From JAAFHB01 sp963677935 (GTDB lineage: Bacteria > Bacteroidota > Bacteroidia > Bacteroidales > Prolixibacteraceae), in the NCBI GenBank assembly GCA_963677935.2, contig CAXXEH010000001.1:496001-560000 (forward strand): a stretch of DNA of 64,000 nt, in the 5' to 3' direction. The translations under genes were made by a program, and so were the position numbers. The notes under the pieces were generated by a model. That model was not told where the DNA came from. It saw only the letters and a list, made by a program, of their open reading frames with translations, and did no database searches. This document shows, piece after piece, positions 26,495 to 35,767 of this stretch. Position 1 is the stretch's first letter, and every line of letters starts with the position of its first letter.

Positions 26495-27625
26495 ATGAAG
26501 ACAATGTCAGTTTTATTTCTTGTTTTTTTTGCAGGTTTGATAACCTTAAATGGTCAACCATCCGGTTACGATCTGAAACACTGGCCTAAAGGGAAAGCGC
26601 CTCAGGATATTGGGAAAAGGATTGCAAATAAATACCTGGATACACCTCACACCTATTATGGGAATACCCATCCGGAAACGCCCCCGACTCAAATTACCTA
26701 TCCGGATGTGTGCACCTGGCTGGGTGGACTCTGGTTTTCGAAAGTCACCAACGATAAAGACTTATTTAAACGTTTTGAAAACCGTTTTGCCCCCCTTTTC
26801 GATACTGAAAAGCATCTCCAGCCAAAACCTAATCATGTTGACAACAATGTTTTCGGATCGGTTCCACTCGAACTTTACCTGCAAACCAAACAACAAAAAT
26901 ACCTCGATCTGGGATTGTTTTATGCCGATGCCCAGTGGAACCTTCCCGCAAACGCCAAATCGGATGAAAAAGCGTGGACCGATCAGGGCTATACCTGGCA
27001 AACCCGCGTTTGGATAGATGACATGTTTATGATCACTGCTGTCCAGGTACAGGCATATAGGGCAACAGGTGATCGAAAATACATTGATCGGGCTGCCAAA
27101 GAGATGGTCTTTTACCTTGACAAAATTCAACTTGAGAACGGACTGTTTTATCATTCTCCTGAAACTCCGTTTTGCTGGGGTAGAGGGAATGGCTGGATGG
27201 CTGTCGGTATGGCAGAATTACTTCGGTCACTACCCAAAGATAACCCGAACAAAGATCGGATCATAAAAGGTTACCACAAAATGATGGCTACTTTGCTGAA
27301 ATATCAGGATACCGGCGGTATGTGGAGACAAATCATTGACGATCAGGAAGCCTGGTTCGAATCATCGAGTACTGCAATGTTTACTTATGCCATGATCACG
27401 GGTGTAAAAAGCGGATGGCTCGATCGAAAAGTGTACGGTGTTGCTGCCCGGAAAGGATGGATTGCAGTAACCGGGTATCTAAATCAAAATGACGAACTTA
27501 CGGAAGTTTGCGAAGGGACCAACATTAAAAACAGCCATGAATATTATTTGAAAAGAAAACGGATTATCGGTGATTTGCACGGACATGCTCCGCTGTTGTG
27601 GTGCGCAACAGCCTTGCTCCGGTAG
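26495..27625 (+). CDS. GH105 unsaturated rhamnogalacturonyl hydrolase
   Basis: This encodes a 376-residue exported (alpha/alpha)6-barrel enzyme that removes the unsaturated uronic acid left by pectate or rhamnogalacturonan lyases. The frame is open from 26285, but the signal peptide MKTMSVLFLVFFAGLITLNG fixes the start at 26495. Family landmarks are WLGGLWFSKVT, then RVWIDDMFMITAVQVQAYRATG with candidate catalytic D175/D176, FCWGRGNGWMAVGMAELL and a C-terminal IGDLHGHAPLLWCATALL. Length is normal for GH105. It sits 70 bp after the RG-lyase-like gene, a sensible product-to-substrate pairing. The next gene starts about 50 bp downstream, so this is one transcription unit. Confidence 0.9.
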   Translation: MKTMSVLFLVFFAGLITLNGQPSGYDLKHWPKGKAPQDIGKRIANKYLDTPHTYYGNTHPETPPTQITYPDVCTWLGGLWFSKVTNDKDLFKRFENRFAPLFDTEKHLQPKPNHVDNNVFGSVPLELYLQTKQQKYLDLGLFYADAQWNLPANAKSDEKAWTDQGYTWQTRVWIDDMFMITAVQVQAYRATGDRKYIDRAAKEMVFYLDKIQLENGLFYHSPETPFCWGRGNGWMAVGMAELLRSLPKDNPNKDRIIKGYHKMMATLLKYQDTGGMWRQIIDDQEAWFESSSTAMFTYAMITGVKSGWLDRKVYGVAARKGWIAVTGYLNQNDELTEVCEGTNIKNSHEYYLKRKRIIGDLHGHAPLLWCATALLR

Positions 27626-27675
27626 TTGGTATTAAACACAATCGATTCTTTAGTTTGCGTTTTTTAATAGAAAAA

Positions 27676-30204
27676 ATGAAATTTTTCCCGTATCTGATCG
27701 GATTACTTATCGTGCTCTTGTCTTCATCGTTAAAATTAGATGGACAGATATCCAGGAGCATAAAAAAAGAGGTGCCTCCTTCTGAAGTGTTAAATCCCAT
27801 GTACTTAATAACATACGATCATGGCGGGATAGTTCCATGGGGAGTTGATCATTTTAAAACATATCTACACACGGCAGTCGATTGGCTTGATCGTTATCCA
27901 AATTTCAAAATTGGTCTGGATAATGAAGCGTATGCCTATGATTACATGAACCGTTACGACACACTTTTATTAGAAGAAGTTCGGGGTTATCTAAAAAAAT
28001 ACAAAGGAAGGTTCGGAATAGGTAGCAGTACTTACGGACAACCACTTTCTCAATTTATTAGTGGAGAATCAAATATCCGTCAAATCGGTTATGCCATTGA
28101 AACTGAAGAGTCGCTATTTCAATATTCGCCAACCGTTTATTTAATGAGCGAGCATGCCATGCATAGCCAGATTCCTCAAATATTAAAAGGATTTGGGTTT
28201 AGTGGGGCCATCATGCGTACCCATTTTATGATGTACGGTTACAATCCAACTTTTAATTCAGCCATTGGCTGGTGGATTGGCATGGATGGTTCGCGGATAT
28301 CTACCATTCCGACATACAAAGGCGAGGGAAATGGGTTCGGATGGGTCACCGAAGATAACTATATTCTGACCCGTTATCCCGGACCAGAATGCAATGAACC
28401 ACTTGAAGCTTTCCGTAAAAAATTTTCACACATAAACCCTTTACTGGCCACACGTGCCGACGATTCCGGGCTGCGTCAGGAAGGGCTTGTAAAAGAGTAT
28501 GAAAATAAACCCGGGTATAAATGGATTTTGGCGGACGAGATTTTTCCAAATTTTCCCGCACCCCATGATGAATTCCTGACCTTGCCTAACGATTTTCATG
28601 CGCGTATGCCTTGGGGTTATTGTGGCAACGAGATATGGAATAGGTCGCGTAAAGCAGAAGTCAATGTTTTAACCGCGGAGAGGTTAGCGGCAATGGAATC
28701 GCTGGCAGGTGGTGAAAACCATGAAGATAAAATACATGAATCATGGGAAAACCTGTTGATTGCCCAACATCACGATATCCAGATCTGTGGCTTGGTTAAC
28801 GAATCGCGTAAGTATTTGCCTGCCTCTATAAATCTATCGGATGGAATAATCAATGCTTCTATGAAGTATGTTTCATCGAAAATGGAAGGAGGGGATCTTG
28901 CCCAGATTACCGTATTTAATCCGTTATCATGGACACGTAAAGAATATGTAGAGACGACCATCAATGTACCAAACAATGTCCGCTTTGAAATAAAAAAAGG
29001 GAATCAACTTATTCCTTATGAAATATTATCCTCGGTTCATAATGCAGGAAAAGATTCGACAAAAACAAAATTGCTGATTCCTGTTGAAATTCCGGCATTG
29101 ACATTTTATTCATTTTCAATTGTCAGATCTGATCAACAACAGGTAACCAGTGAAAGCATCCGTTTTGATAAAAAGAACCTTCAGGTTACAACCCCATTCT
29201 GGATAATAAATCTGAAGAAAGAAGGTGGAATTTTGTCTCTTGTCAGCCGATCAACGGGTACCCAACTATTCATGACTGAGAAGGGACGTAGCGCTTATTT
29301 CGCAGGGGTAATCAATGGTCAGCCAATAGAATCAGTTGGTTCCTGGGATTTAGATTCTATTTTAATCACAAATAATCAATTGATTTTACATGAGGATGGG
29401 ACCATTGGCGCAATTCCTTACCGGCTTGAAATGAAATTGACCGGTTTTTCTCCCCGTATTGATTTTGCTGCCGGGTTTCAGTTTAATTATGAGAAAATCG
29501 GACGTTTAAGTAACAACAAAAACGAATCGGCATCTGCCTTTTTGCATGAAAAGAAGCTTCGGTTTAAAATTTTCCCGGCTACAGGAATCGGGACAACCGG
29601 AATTCGTGACTTACCCTTTGCCATAGCTGAAACAGAAGAAAAATATATTGATGGGAACTACTGGAGTGCATTGGCCGATGGACATACCGGAATGGCTTTC
29701 TTTAACAAAGGGAATATGGGGTCAGTCCGTGAACCGGATGGCGGATTTTCAATTCCACTGGCATATTCCATGTACTATTGTTGGAATACGGTTATCCTGA
29801 AAGGCGGTTTTTCATACGAATTTTCATTATATCCGTTTGAAGGGAACTGGAAAGAGGCCGATATTCATAAAAAGGCATTGGAATATAATTTTCCATTCAT
29901 CTCATTGCTTTCCGAAAAAGGGAATGGTTCGTTGGCTAACCAGTTTCAGCCATTTCGCATTTCCTCTTCCGATGTAATATTATCCGCTTTATATACAAAA
30001 AACGGAATCCCGTTCGTCAGGTTTTACGAATCGGGAGGTTTAAAAGGCGTGATGAACCTGAATTGTAATATCGGATCTTGTAAATATACTGAAGTTGATT
30101 TTAGGGGAAATGAAATAGGAAAGAAGAACCAGAATTTGGTATTTAATCCCTGGCAAATAAAAACACTGAAACTAAATATATATGATAAGGAACAATCACA
30201 TTGA
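27676..30204 (+). CDS. GH38-like alpha-mannosidase-related protein
   Basis: This is an 842-residue exported protein with a signal peptide to about residue 24. The overall plan is that of GH38: an N-terminal alpha/beta domain, a helical bundle and C-terminal beta domains. HMHSQIPQIL-type helix, LRTH-like strand (IMRTHFMMYG), WENLLIAQHHDIQICG (D367) and ITVFNPLSWTRKEYVE are all recognisable family features. However, the metal-binding opening of GH38 (HSHWDPGW) is replaced by TYDHGG. The nucleophile Asp region (WxxDxFGHS) reads MSEHAMHS with E159 in the Asp position. It may be an altered-specificity hydrolase or lyase-type enzyme rather than an alpha-mannosidase. It follows GH105 closely and lies upstream of a GH28-like gene. 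The superfamily is likely; the reaction is open. Confidence 0.7.
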   Translation: MKFFPYLIGLLIVLLSSSLKLDGQISRSIKKEVPPSEVLNPMYLITYDHGGIVPWGVDHFKTYLHTAVDWLDRYPNFKIGLDNEAYAYDYMNRYDTLLLEEVRGYLKKYKGRFGIGSSTYGQPLSQFISGESNIRQIGYAIETEESLFQYSPTVYLMSEHAMHSQIPQILKGFGFSGAIMRTHFMMYGYNPTFNSAIGWWIGMDGSRISTIPTYKGEGNGFGWVTEDNYILTRYPGPECNEPLEAFRKKFSHINPLLATRADDSGLRQEGLVKEYENKPGYKWILADEIFPNFPAPHDEFLTLPNDFHARMPWGYCGNEIWNRSRKAEVNVLTAERLAAMESLAGGENHEDKIHESWENLLIAQHHDIQICGLVNESRKYLPASINLSDGIINASMKYVSSKMEGGDLAQITVFNPLSWTRKEYVETTINVPNNVRFEIKKGNQLIPYEILSSVHNAGKDSTKTKLLIPVEIPALTFYSFSIVRSDQQQVTSESIRFDKKNLQVTTPFWIINLKKEGGILSLVSRSTGTQLFMTEKGRSAYFAGVINGQPIESVGSWDLDSILITNNQLILHEDGTIGAIPYRLEMKLTGFSPRIDFAAGFQFNYEKIGRLSNNKNESASAFLHEKKLRFKIFPATGIGTTGIRDLPFAIAETEEKYIDGNYWSALADGHTGMAFFNKGNMGSVREPDGGFSIPLAYSMYYCWNTVILKGGFSYEFSLYPFEGNWKEADIHKKALEYNFPFISLLSEKGNGSLANQFQPFRISSSDVILSALYTKNGIPFVRFYESGGLKGVMNLNCNIGSCKYTEVDFRGNEIGKKNQNLVFNPWQIKTLKLNIYDKEQSH

Positions 30205-30341
30205 TACATCTAAGTAATTGACAATGATATATCTTGCTGAATTTGTGAATTATACGAAAACATTAATGCGTCATTAAATACTTCTTATTACTTATTAAAC
30301 AAACGTGTTTGCATAAAATAGCTTCTACAAACTAAGAAACA

Positions 30342-31910
30342 ATGGAAAGACGAAATTTACTCGGAATATTGGCGGGAACGGCAACCGGACTTGCATTGAC
30401 AAGCACGGTGAATGCCGGGGGGCCTGACAAAAAGGGCGGAAAATCGAACACTGTCAGCCCCAACATACTTTTTGCAAGCCAGGTGGGGGTAAAGCTCGAC
30501 AGTAATGTTTTCTCCGGCGGCGGAACAGATGACACCGTGATCATTCAGTCCATTCTGAACAAAGCTCCTGAATTGGGACACCTCCATCTGGTTATGAATG
30601 GCGCTGCATTGGTTCACGGATTGAATATCCATTCGAATACAACCATCGAGTGCCTGAATGCTTCCTGCGGTTTTTTTCTTTCTGCACAATCAAACCGATC
30701 GGTCATTCAGAACATCAATCCGAATATGTCCGGAGAACGCAAGGACAAAAATATTACCCTTCTCGGTGGAACCTACAACCAGAATTGCAAAGAGCAGCTT
30801 CATCACACAACGGAACTGGGGAAGGAGAAATGGGTTATCGCGATGGAATTTTATGGTGTCGAAAATCTGACGATGCGCGATGTGACCATCCGCGATCAGC
30901 GGACATTCGCCATGCTTTTGGGCAACTGGTTTCGTGTTGTCATGGAGAATATCTCAATTGACTTACCCGGTCACATGGATTTTCAGAATCAGGATGGAAT
31001 CCACTTCTTTGGTCCGGGGCAATTCCTGACCATGAGAAACATCCAGGGCAGTTCGGGGGATGATTTTATTGCCCTTGCGCCTGACGAAAATGACCATATT
31101 TCTGATATCACGGATGTCTTAATCGATGGTGTATTTCTAAATAATGCAGATCAGGGCATCCGTCTTTTGTCTCGCGCAAAAGGACGGCTCGACCGGGTCA
31201 TCATCAAAAATATAACCGGAACCTACAAAAGCTTTGGTTTTTACATCGATCCATGGTTCAAAGGTAATGGTGGAAATTTTGGAAATATTATCATCGATAC
31301 GGTCAATCTGAGTCAATCACCTCCGAATTACAACTACACTACCCCATTTCTTTTTCGGCTGGGTGGGAAAATCGAAAGTTTGACCCTGAAAAATATCCAG
31401 CATCACAATCCATCAGATGGCAGGTCGCTTGTCGATGTCGGTTGGCCAACACCGGATAAGCACCACGATCCGACCAACACACATATCAAATCACTTGTTA
31501 TCGATGGCCTTCATATTTTTGAATCTGATGATCAATCGGGCAACGCCTCTTTTATCAATGTGGTGGCGAAAGTCGATAACATGATCGTTCGGAACGTAGA
31601 GATTTTAAGACCTTCGTCTGCCACACCCGGAGGTTGCCTGATCGAAACGCGTGATGCAGCAAATATCAAAACCCTGTTTATAAATAACATTTGCATGAAC
31701 GGAGTAAACAGCTTGTTACACCACAAAGCCAATGGAATAGAGACCTTACAGCTTTGCAATGTACTTGGTTCCGGGATCGGGGAAGCATTCATTGTGGTTG
31801 AAAAAGCCAGAATCAGCCAGATCAATGTTGGCGAAACATTTGGCGCAAAACTCATTAAAACTTCCGGAGATTGTGTGATCGGAAAGATATCCGGCAACAC
31901 GGAAGGTTGA
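30342..31910 (+). CDS. GH28-like beta-helix glycosidase, Tat signal
   Basis: This encodes a 522-residue right-handed beta-helix protein related to polygalacturonases. The N-terminus MERRNLLGILAGTATGLA looks like a Tat signal ending near VNA. GH28-type residues are present: NQDGIHFF with D218 in place of the NTD Asp, and SSGDDFIAL with D240/D241. A GIRLLSRAKGRLDRVIIKNI segment lies where family members have the substrate-binding RIK. The GHG motif is not obvious. Repeated N-x-x-I/V rungs continue to the C-terminus. It is similar in plan to the protein at 50854. The 137-bp gap before it is AT-rich and shows no convincing promoter. A galacturonan or rhamnogalacturonan substrate is inferred from the family. 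Confidence 0.75.
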   Translation: MERRNLLGILAGTATGLALTSTVNAGGPDKKGGKSNTVSPNILFASQVGVKLDSNVFSGGGTDDTVIIQSILNKAPELGHLHLVMNGAALVHGLNIHSNTTIECLNASCGFFLSAQSNRSVIQNINPNMSGERKDKNITLLGGTYNQNCKEQLHHTTELGKEKWVIAMEFYGVENLTMRDVTIRDQRTFAMLLGNWFRVVMENISIDLPGHMDFQNQDGIHFFGPGQFLTMRNIQGSSGDDFIALAPDENDHISDITDVLIDGVFLNNADQGIRLLSRAKGRLDRVIIKNITGTYKSFGFYIDPWFKGNGGNFGNIIIDTVNLSQSPPNYNYTTPFLFRLGGKIESLTLKNIQHHNPSDGRSLVDVGWPTPDKHHDPTNTHIKSLVIDGLHIFESDDQSGNASFINVVAKVDNMIVRNVEILRPSSATPGGCLIETRDAANIKTLFINNICMNGVNSLLHHKANGIETLQLCNVLGSGIGEAFIVVEKARISQINVGETFGAKLIKTSGDCVIGKISGNTEG

Positions 31911-32098
31911 CCCAAGGAATAAGATACAATATGGAATTGATTGCAGATCGTTGGTTCCTTATTGAATTATAACGAAATACTTGATTTCAATACTTCGGTA
32001 TGTTTTCGTATCTAATTCATGATGAATAAGTTGAATAATATTAAAATTTACCGAACTATTATGATTTAAAACAACAGAATAAATAAATCTTAAATCCC

Positions 32099-34399
32099 AT
32101 GAATAAAAAATTGAACACGCTAAAAAGATGCTTCTGGTTGGTTGTTTTGATTTGGCCTTTCCTTTACTCCTGTGCTGATACAAACAATTTAAAGCGCCCT
32201 GTTGATTATGTCGATCCGTTTATTTGCACCCAGGGCGATCACGGACATTGGTTACCTGCCGCCTTGGTACCCTTCGGATTGGTAGAAGTGTGTCCTGATA
32301 CTTACCCGGGAAGTTTAACCGGTGACGGTAATTTTGCCCATTCAGGATATGATTATTCTGATCAGCAAATACGCGGGTTCAGCAATTTTCACAAAGGTAG
32401 TTCCGGAGGAACAGGTGTTTGCGATCGGGCCGGACTTTTATCTCTGATGCCGTTTATCAGCGTTGCCGACACTTTTTATCAAAATCCGGTTGTAGATATT
32501 GATAAGAGTAAAGAAAAAGCCAAACCCGGTTATTATTCTGCCATCCTGGTGAAAGATCAGATTCAGGCTGAATTAACGGCAAATAGACATGTTGGATTTC
32601 ATAAGTACACCTATCCGGAAGGAAAGGTGGCTCGTCTCTTTCTGTACGAAGGGAACCGGACACGCTCCTCAGGAATTTCGGCTTCATTGAAAGACAATCG
32701 ATGTATCGAAGGAATTCAATACAGCTATAATGGAATTTACTTTGTGATGAAGTTTAACATACCGGTACAATCCTCTAAACTGTGGACTGGAAAGGCACTT
32801 GCAGAAGGTAACTCGCTCAGCAAACAGCCTTCCGGCGGACTAATTTGTGATTTTGGAGATCTAAAGGGGAAACCACTGGAGATAAAAATTGGCGTTTCAC
32901 TGACCAGTCTCGAAGCTGCCAGGAAAAATCTTGAAACCGAATGCCCTGATCAAATCGGCTTTGAGCAGACTAAAAAAGAGGCTTTAGAAACATGGAATAA
33001 AAAACTTAGTCTGATTGATGTGAAGGGAGAAAATGAATACAAAACCATTTTCTACACGGCTCTTTACCACACCTGCTTTATGCCGGTAATCCTGAATGAT
33101 GTTGATGGAAACTATCCCGGACTGGATCAGAAAAACCATCAGGCTAAAGGGTACCAACATTATGGCGATTATGCATTCTGGGATGATTTCCGCACTAAAT
33201 TCCCATTGTATAGTCTTTATCAACCAGCCGTTTACCGCGATGTTGTCAAATCACTGCGCGATTTGTATGAACAGGCTGACAATTGGAGCATCACCTCGGA
33301 GAACAACCACACACCTCATCAGGGACAAGGGTTTAAGCCAGCCGGGAAAAACGGATTACAGGTATTTAGTACCTGCCGTCACGAACACATGTTGATGGTA
33401 ATGACCGATGCTTATTACAAGGGACTCTTCGACATTGACCTGAAATCGGTTTATCCTTACATTCGCACAGAAGCCATGATACAAATGCCGGAGAATTACG
33501 ATCAGATCGGTTTTATCCCTGCCCGTCCTGACCAAACCGGCGAATTCAGTTGGGATAGCTGGTGTGTGGCTCAACTGGCTAAGGAAACCGGGAATGATGG
33601 CGATTACAATTACTTCCTAAAGCGTTCAGAATACTGGATAAACACCTGGGATCCATCTATTAGATTCTTTCGGGCACGAGCAGCGGATGGCAAATGGCTT
33701 GACTTTCCAAATAATCCGGCTGAAAACCGTGAAAAATACACTTATGAAGGTTCAAAGTGGCATTGGCGCTGGAATGTTTTACACGATGTTCCTGCGTTGA
33801 TAAAAGAATTTGGGGGTAAAGAGGCATTCGCAAAAGAACTGGAATATTTTTTCAACAACGATCTTTATACAGCCGGAAACCAACCAGATTTACAGGCTCC
33901 GTTCCTTTTCAATTTTGCTGGCACTCCGTGGCTTACACAAAAGTGGGTTCGAAAGATCCTTACTGAACCAATCGTTCAGAAATATGGTACGCACAACTTC
34001 CTCCCAACACCAGTTTTTGATCGGGTCTATAAAACAACACCTGATGGTTATCTGGAAGAGATGGACGATGATTATGGATGTATGTCGGCCTGGTATGCCA
34101 TGAGCGCTATGGGGTTGTATCAGGTCTGTCCCGGAAATCCGGTTTATCAGCTAACTGCACCCATCTTTGAAAAAGTGACCATTCAACTGGATCCGGCAGT
34201 ATATCAAGGCAAACAGTTTACAATTGAAACAAAAAACCTAAGCAAAAAGAATGGCTACATACAGTCGGCAACACTGAACGGACAGCCTTTCAACCAATCC
34301 TGGATCACACACAAGGAGATTGTCAACGGAGGGAAACTGGTATTTGAGATGGGATCTGAACCCAACAAAAATTGGGGGACAATTATGGCAGATAAATGA
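32099..34399 (+). CDS. GH92-family lipoprotein with Gln in place of the general acid
   Basis: This is a 766-residue lipoprotein (lipobox LYSC, C25) of the GH92 fold. VDPFICTQGDHGHWLPAALVP and GFSNFHKGSSGGTG open the beta-sandwich domain. The helical barrel contains FWDDFRTKFPLYSLYQ and DDDYGCMSAWYAMSAMGLY. The normally invariant GNEP motif reads GNQPDLQ, so the general acid Glu is Q595. In GH92 members acting on mannose-1-phosphodiesters, loss of this acid is tolerated because phosphate is a good leaving group. This copy may therefore cleave an activated bond, or be a binder. The protein is full length and well conserved elsewhere, so decay is unlikely. The 188-bp gap upstream (31911-32098) is AT-rich and contains no feature I can support. 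Confidence 0.88.
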   Translation: MNKKLNTLKRCFWLVVLIWPFLYSCADTNNLKRPVDYVDPFICTQGDHGHWLPAALVPFGLVEVCPDTYPGSLTGDGNFAHSGYDYSDQQIRGFSNFHKGSSGGTGVCDRAGLLSLMPFISVADTFYQNPVVDIDKSKEKAKPGYYSAILVKDQIQAELTANRHVGFHKYTYPEGKVARLFLYEGNRTRSSGISASLKDNRCIEGIQYSYNGIYFVMKFNIPVQSSKLWTGKALAEGNSLSKQPSGGLICDFGDLKGKPLEIKIGVSLTSLEAARKNLETECPDQIGFEQTKKEALETWNKKLSLIDVKGENEYKTIFYTALYHTCFMPVILNDVDGNYPGLDQKNHQAKGYQHYGDYAFWDDFRTKFPLYSLYQPAVYRDVVKSLRDLYEQADNWSITSENNHTPHQGQGFKPAGKNGLQVFSTCRHEHMLMVMTDAYYKGLFDIDLKSVYPYIRTEAMIQMPENYDQIGFIPARPDQTGEFSWDSWCVAQLAKETGNDGDYNYFLKRSEYWINTWDPSIRFFRARAADGKWLDFPNNPAENREKYTYEGSKWHWRWNVLHDVPALIKEFGGKEAFAKELEYFFNNDLYTAGNQPDLQAPFLFNFAGTPWLTQKWVRKILTEPIVQKYGTHNFLPTPVFDRVYKTTPDGYLEEMDDDYGCMSAWYAMSAMGLYQVCPGNPVYQLTAPIFEKVTIQLDPAVYQGKQFTIETKNLSKKNGYIQSATLNGQPFNQSWITHKEIVNGGKLVFEMGSEPNKNWGTIMADK

Positions 34400-34448
34400 T
34401 CAATATGAATATAAATCCTGAGTTTAGTCTATCTAAAAGGAAACACAA

Positions 34449-35735
34449 ATGAGAATTATAATTATAAGTTTTTTTCTGTTCAGCGCCCTTTGTTCTTATT
34501 CACATGATTCACAAATTAATGTCCTTGATCTTGGAGCTGTCGCTGATGGAAAAACGGACAATACAAAGGCATTTCAATCTGCATTGGACCAGGCTGCCTC
34601 CAATGGCGAAGTTGTTCTTATTCCCGCAGGGCAATATAAAATTGGCGGGGTATTGACTATTCCGGACGGAGTAACTTTAAAAGGGATTGCAGAAGGCCCT
34701 GTTATGGCAAGTTCAAAACGGGGAACAATGTTGCTCGCTTATGCAGGACGGGACAAAGAAGATTCCCAGCCGTTTATTACCTTACTGAATAACAGCACAA
34801 TAAAAGGCTTGTCAATTTATTACCCTGAACAGATGGTTACCGACATTCACCCCTATCCATGGACCATCCGGATCAAGGGAAACAGAAGTAACATCATCGA
34901 TTTGAACTTTGTCAATTCTTACAACGGGATCGATTGCGGCACCGTTTATCACGGACAGGACTATATCCGGAACATTTACATGTGCGCCATGCGTCGTGGT
35001 ATTTACATTGACCGGATTGTTGACATTGGTCGGGTCGAAAACGTACACATCCATCCCAGCAGCTGGAGCCAGATGGGCGTTTCGGAAGGGCCCATTCACG
35101 ATTTTCAGGTGAATAACCTGGAAGGTTTTATCGTTGGTCGGTGCGATTGGGAATACATGGTCAACTGCTTCGTTATCTGGGCAAAGGTTGGTTTTCGGTT
35201 TATTGAGACCAAAGGAGATCCCGTTGGGAATGATCCTCAGGCCAATATTCTGATCACACAAAGCGGGTCGGATGTCGGGCCATTGGCAGTTGTGGTTGAA
35301 AAAACACAATACCATTGCGGAGTATCGTTCGAAAACTGCCAGTTTATGGATGGTTTCCTTATCGAAGAAGGGAATCGTGGTCCGATTAAACTGACCAATT
35401 GCGGTTTCTGGGGTTGGGCCGAATCGCTTGGCGGCACCCACATTGTCAACAAAGGTGAAGGTACCGTCTACCTTACTGCCTGTAACTTCAATGCTAAAAA
35501 CTGGATCGAATGTCACTGGAAACCGGTAATACCTTTTATCAGAATGGAGAAAGGTACTTTACAAATAATGAACAGTCGTTTTCAGGACAACGGAAATACC
35601 CCAAATGCTCACATCTACCTGGGAGAGAAGGTGAAATCGGCTGTCATTATCGGAAACAGTGTCGAAGGGGGAGATTTACATGTTACAAACAAGTCAACAG
35701 GTGATGTCCAAATATTGGGGAATGTAAAAGAATGA
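34449..35735 (+). CDS. Pectate-lyase-superfamily beta-helix protein, copy 1
   Basis: This encodes a 428-residue exported protein (signal to about residue 20) with the PF12708-type opening INVLDLGAVADGKTDNTKAFQSAL. VLIPAGQYKIGGVLTIPDGVTLKGI follows. The rest is a parallel beta-helix of short rungs. A long, strongly conserved block runs from about residue 225 to the end, with GRCDWEYMVNCFVIWAKVGF, TQSGSDVGPLAVVVEKTQYH and CGFWGWAESLGGTHI. It is the first of a tandem pair with the next gene. I cannot assign a GH or PL family; proteins with this opening include lyases, GH28/GH55 relatives and phage tailspike-like enzymes. The start has AAAAGGA at 34435-34441, a Shine-Dalgarno-like string. Confidence 0.7.
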   Translation: MRIIIISFFLFSALCSYSHDSQINVLDLGAVADGKTDNTKAFQSALDQAASNGEVVLIPAGQYKIGGVLTIPDGVTLKGIAEGPVMASSKRGTMLLAYAGRDKEDSQPFITLLNNSTIKGLSIYYPEQMVTDIHPYPWTIRIKGNRSNIIDLNFVNSYNGIDCGTVYHGQDYIRNIYMCAMRRGIYIDRIVDIGRVENVHIHPSSWSQMGVSEGPIHDFQVNNLEGFIVGRCDWEYMVNCFVIWAKVGFRFIETKGDPVGNDPQANILITQSGSDVGPLAVVVEKTQYHCGVSFENCQFMDGFLIEEGNRGPIKLTNCGFWGWAESLGGTHIVNKGEGTVYLTACNFNAKNWIECHWKPVIPFIRMEKGTLQIMNSRFQDNGNTPNAHIYLGEKVKSAVIIGNSVEGGDLHVTNKSTGDVQILGNVKE

Positions 35736-35767
35736 TACTTTTTATCAACCACAAAATAATCAGCAAT

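Noticed and set aside
34812..35516. 234-codon open frame on the minus strand
   Set aside because: It lies wholly inside the beta-helix gene at 34449, whose plus-strand protein has a signal peptide, family opening and a conserved paralogue. The minus frame has no recognisable domain.
35732..35767. ATGA-coupled start for the second beta-helix protein
   Set aside because: The ATG at 35768 begins directly with a good signal peptide; the upstream start adds 12 unmatched residues. It cannot be fully excluded.
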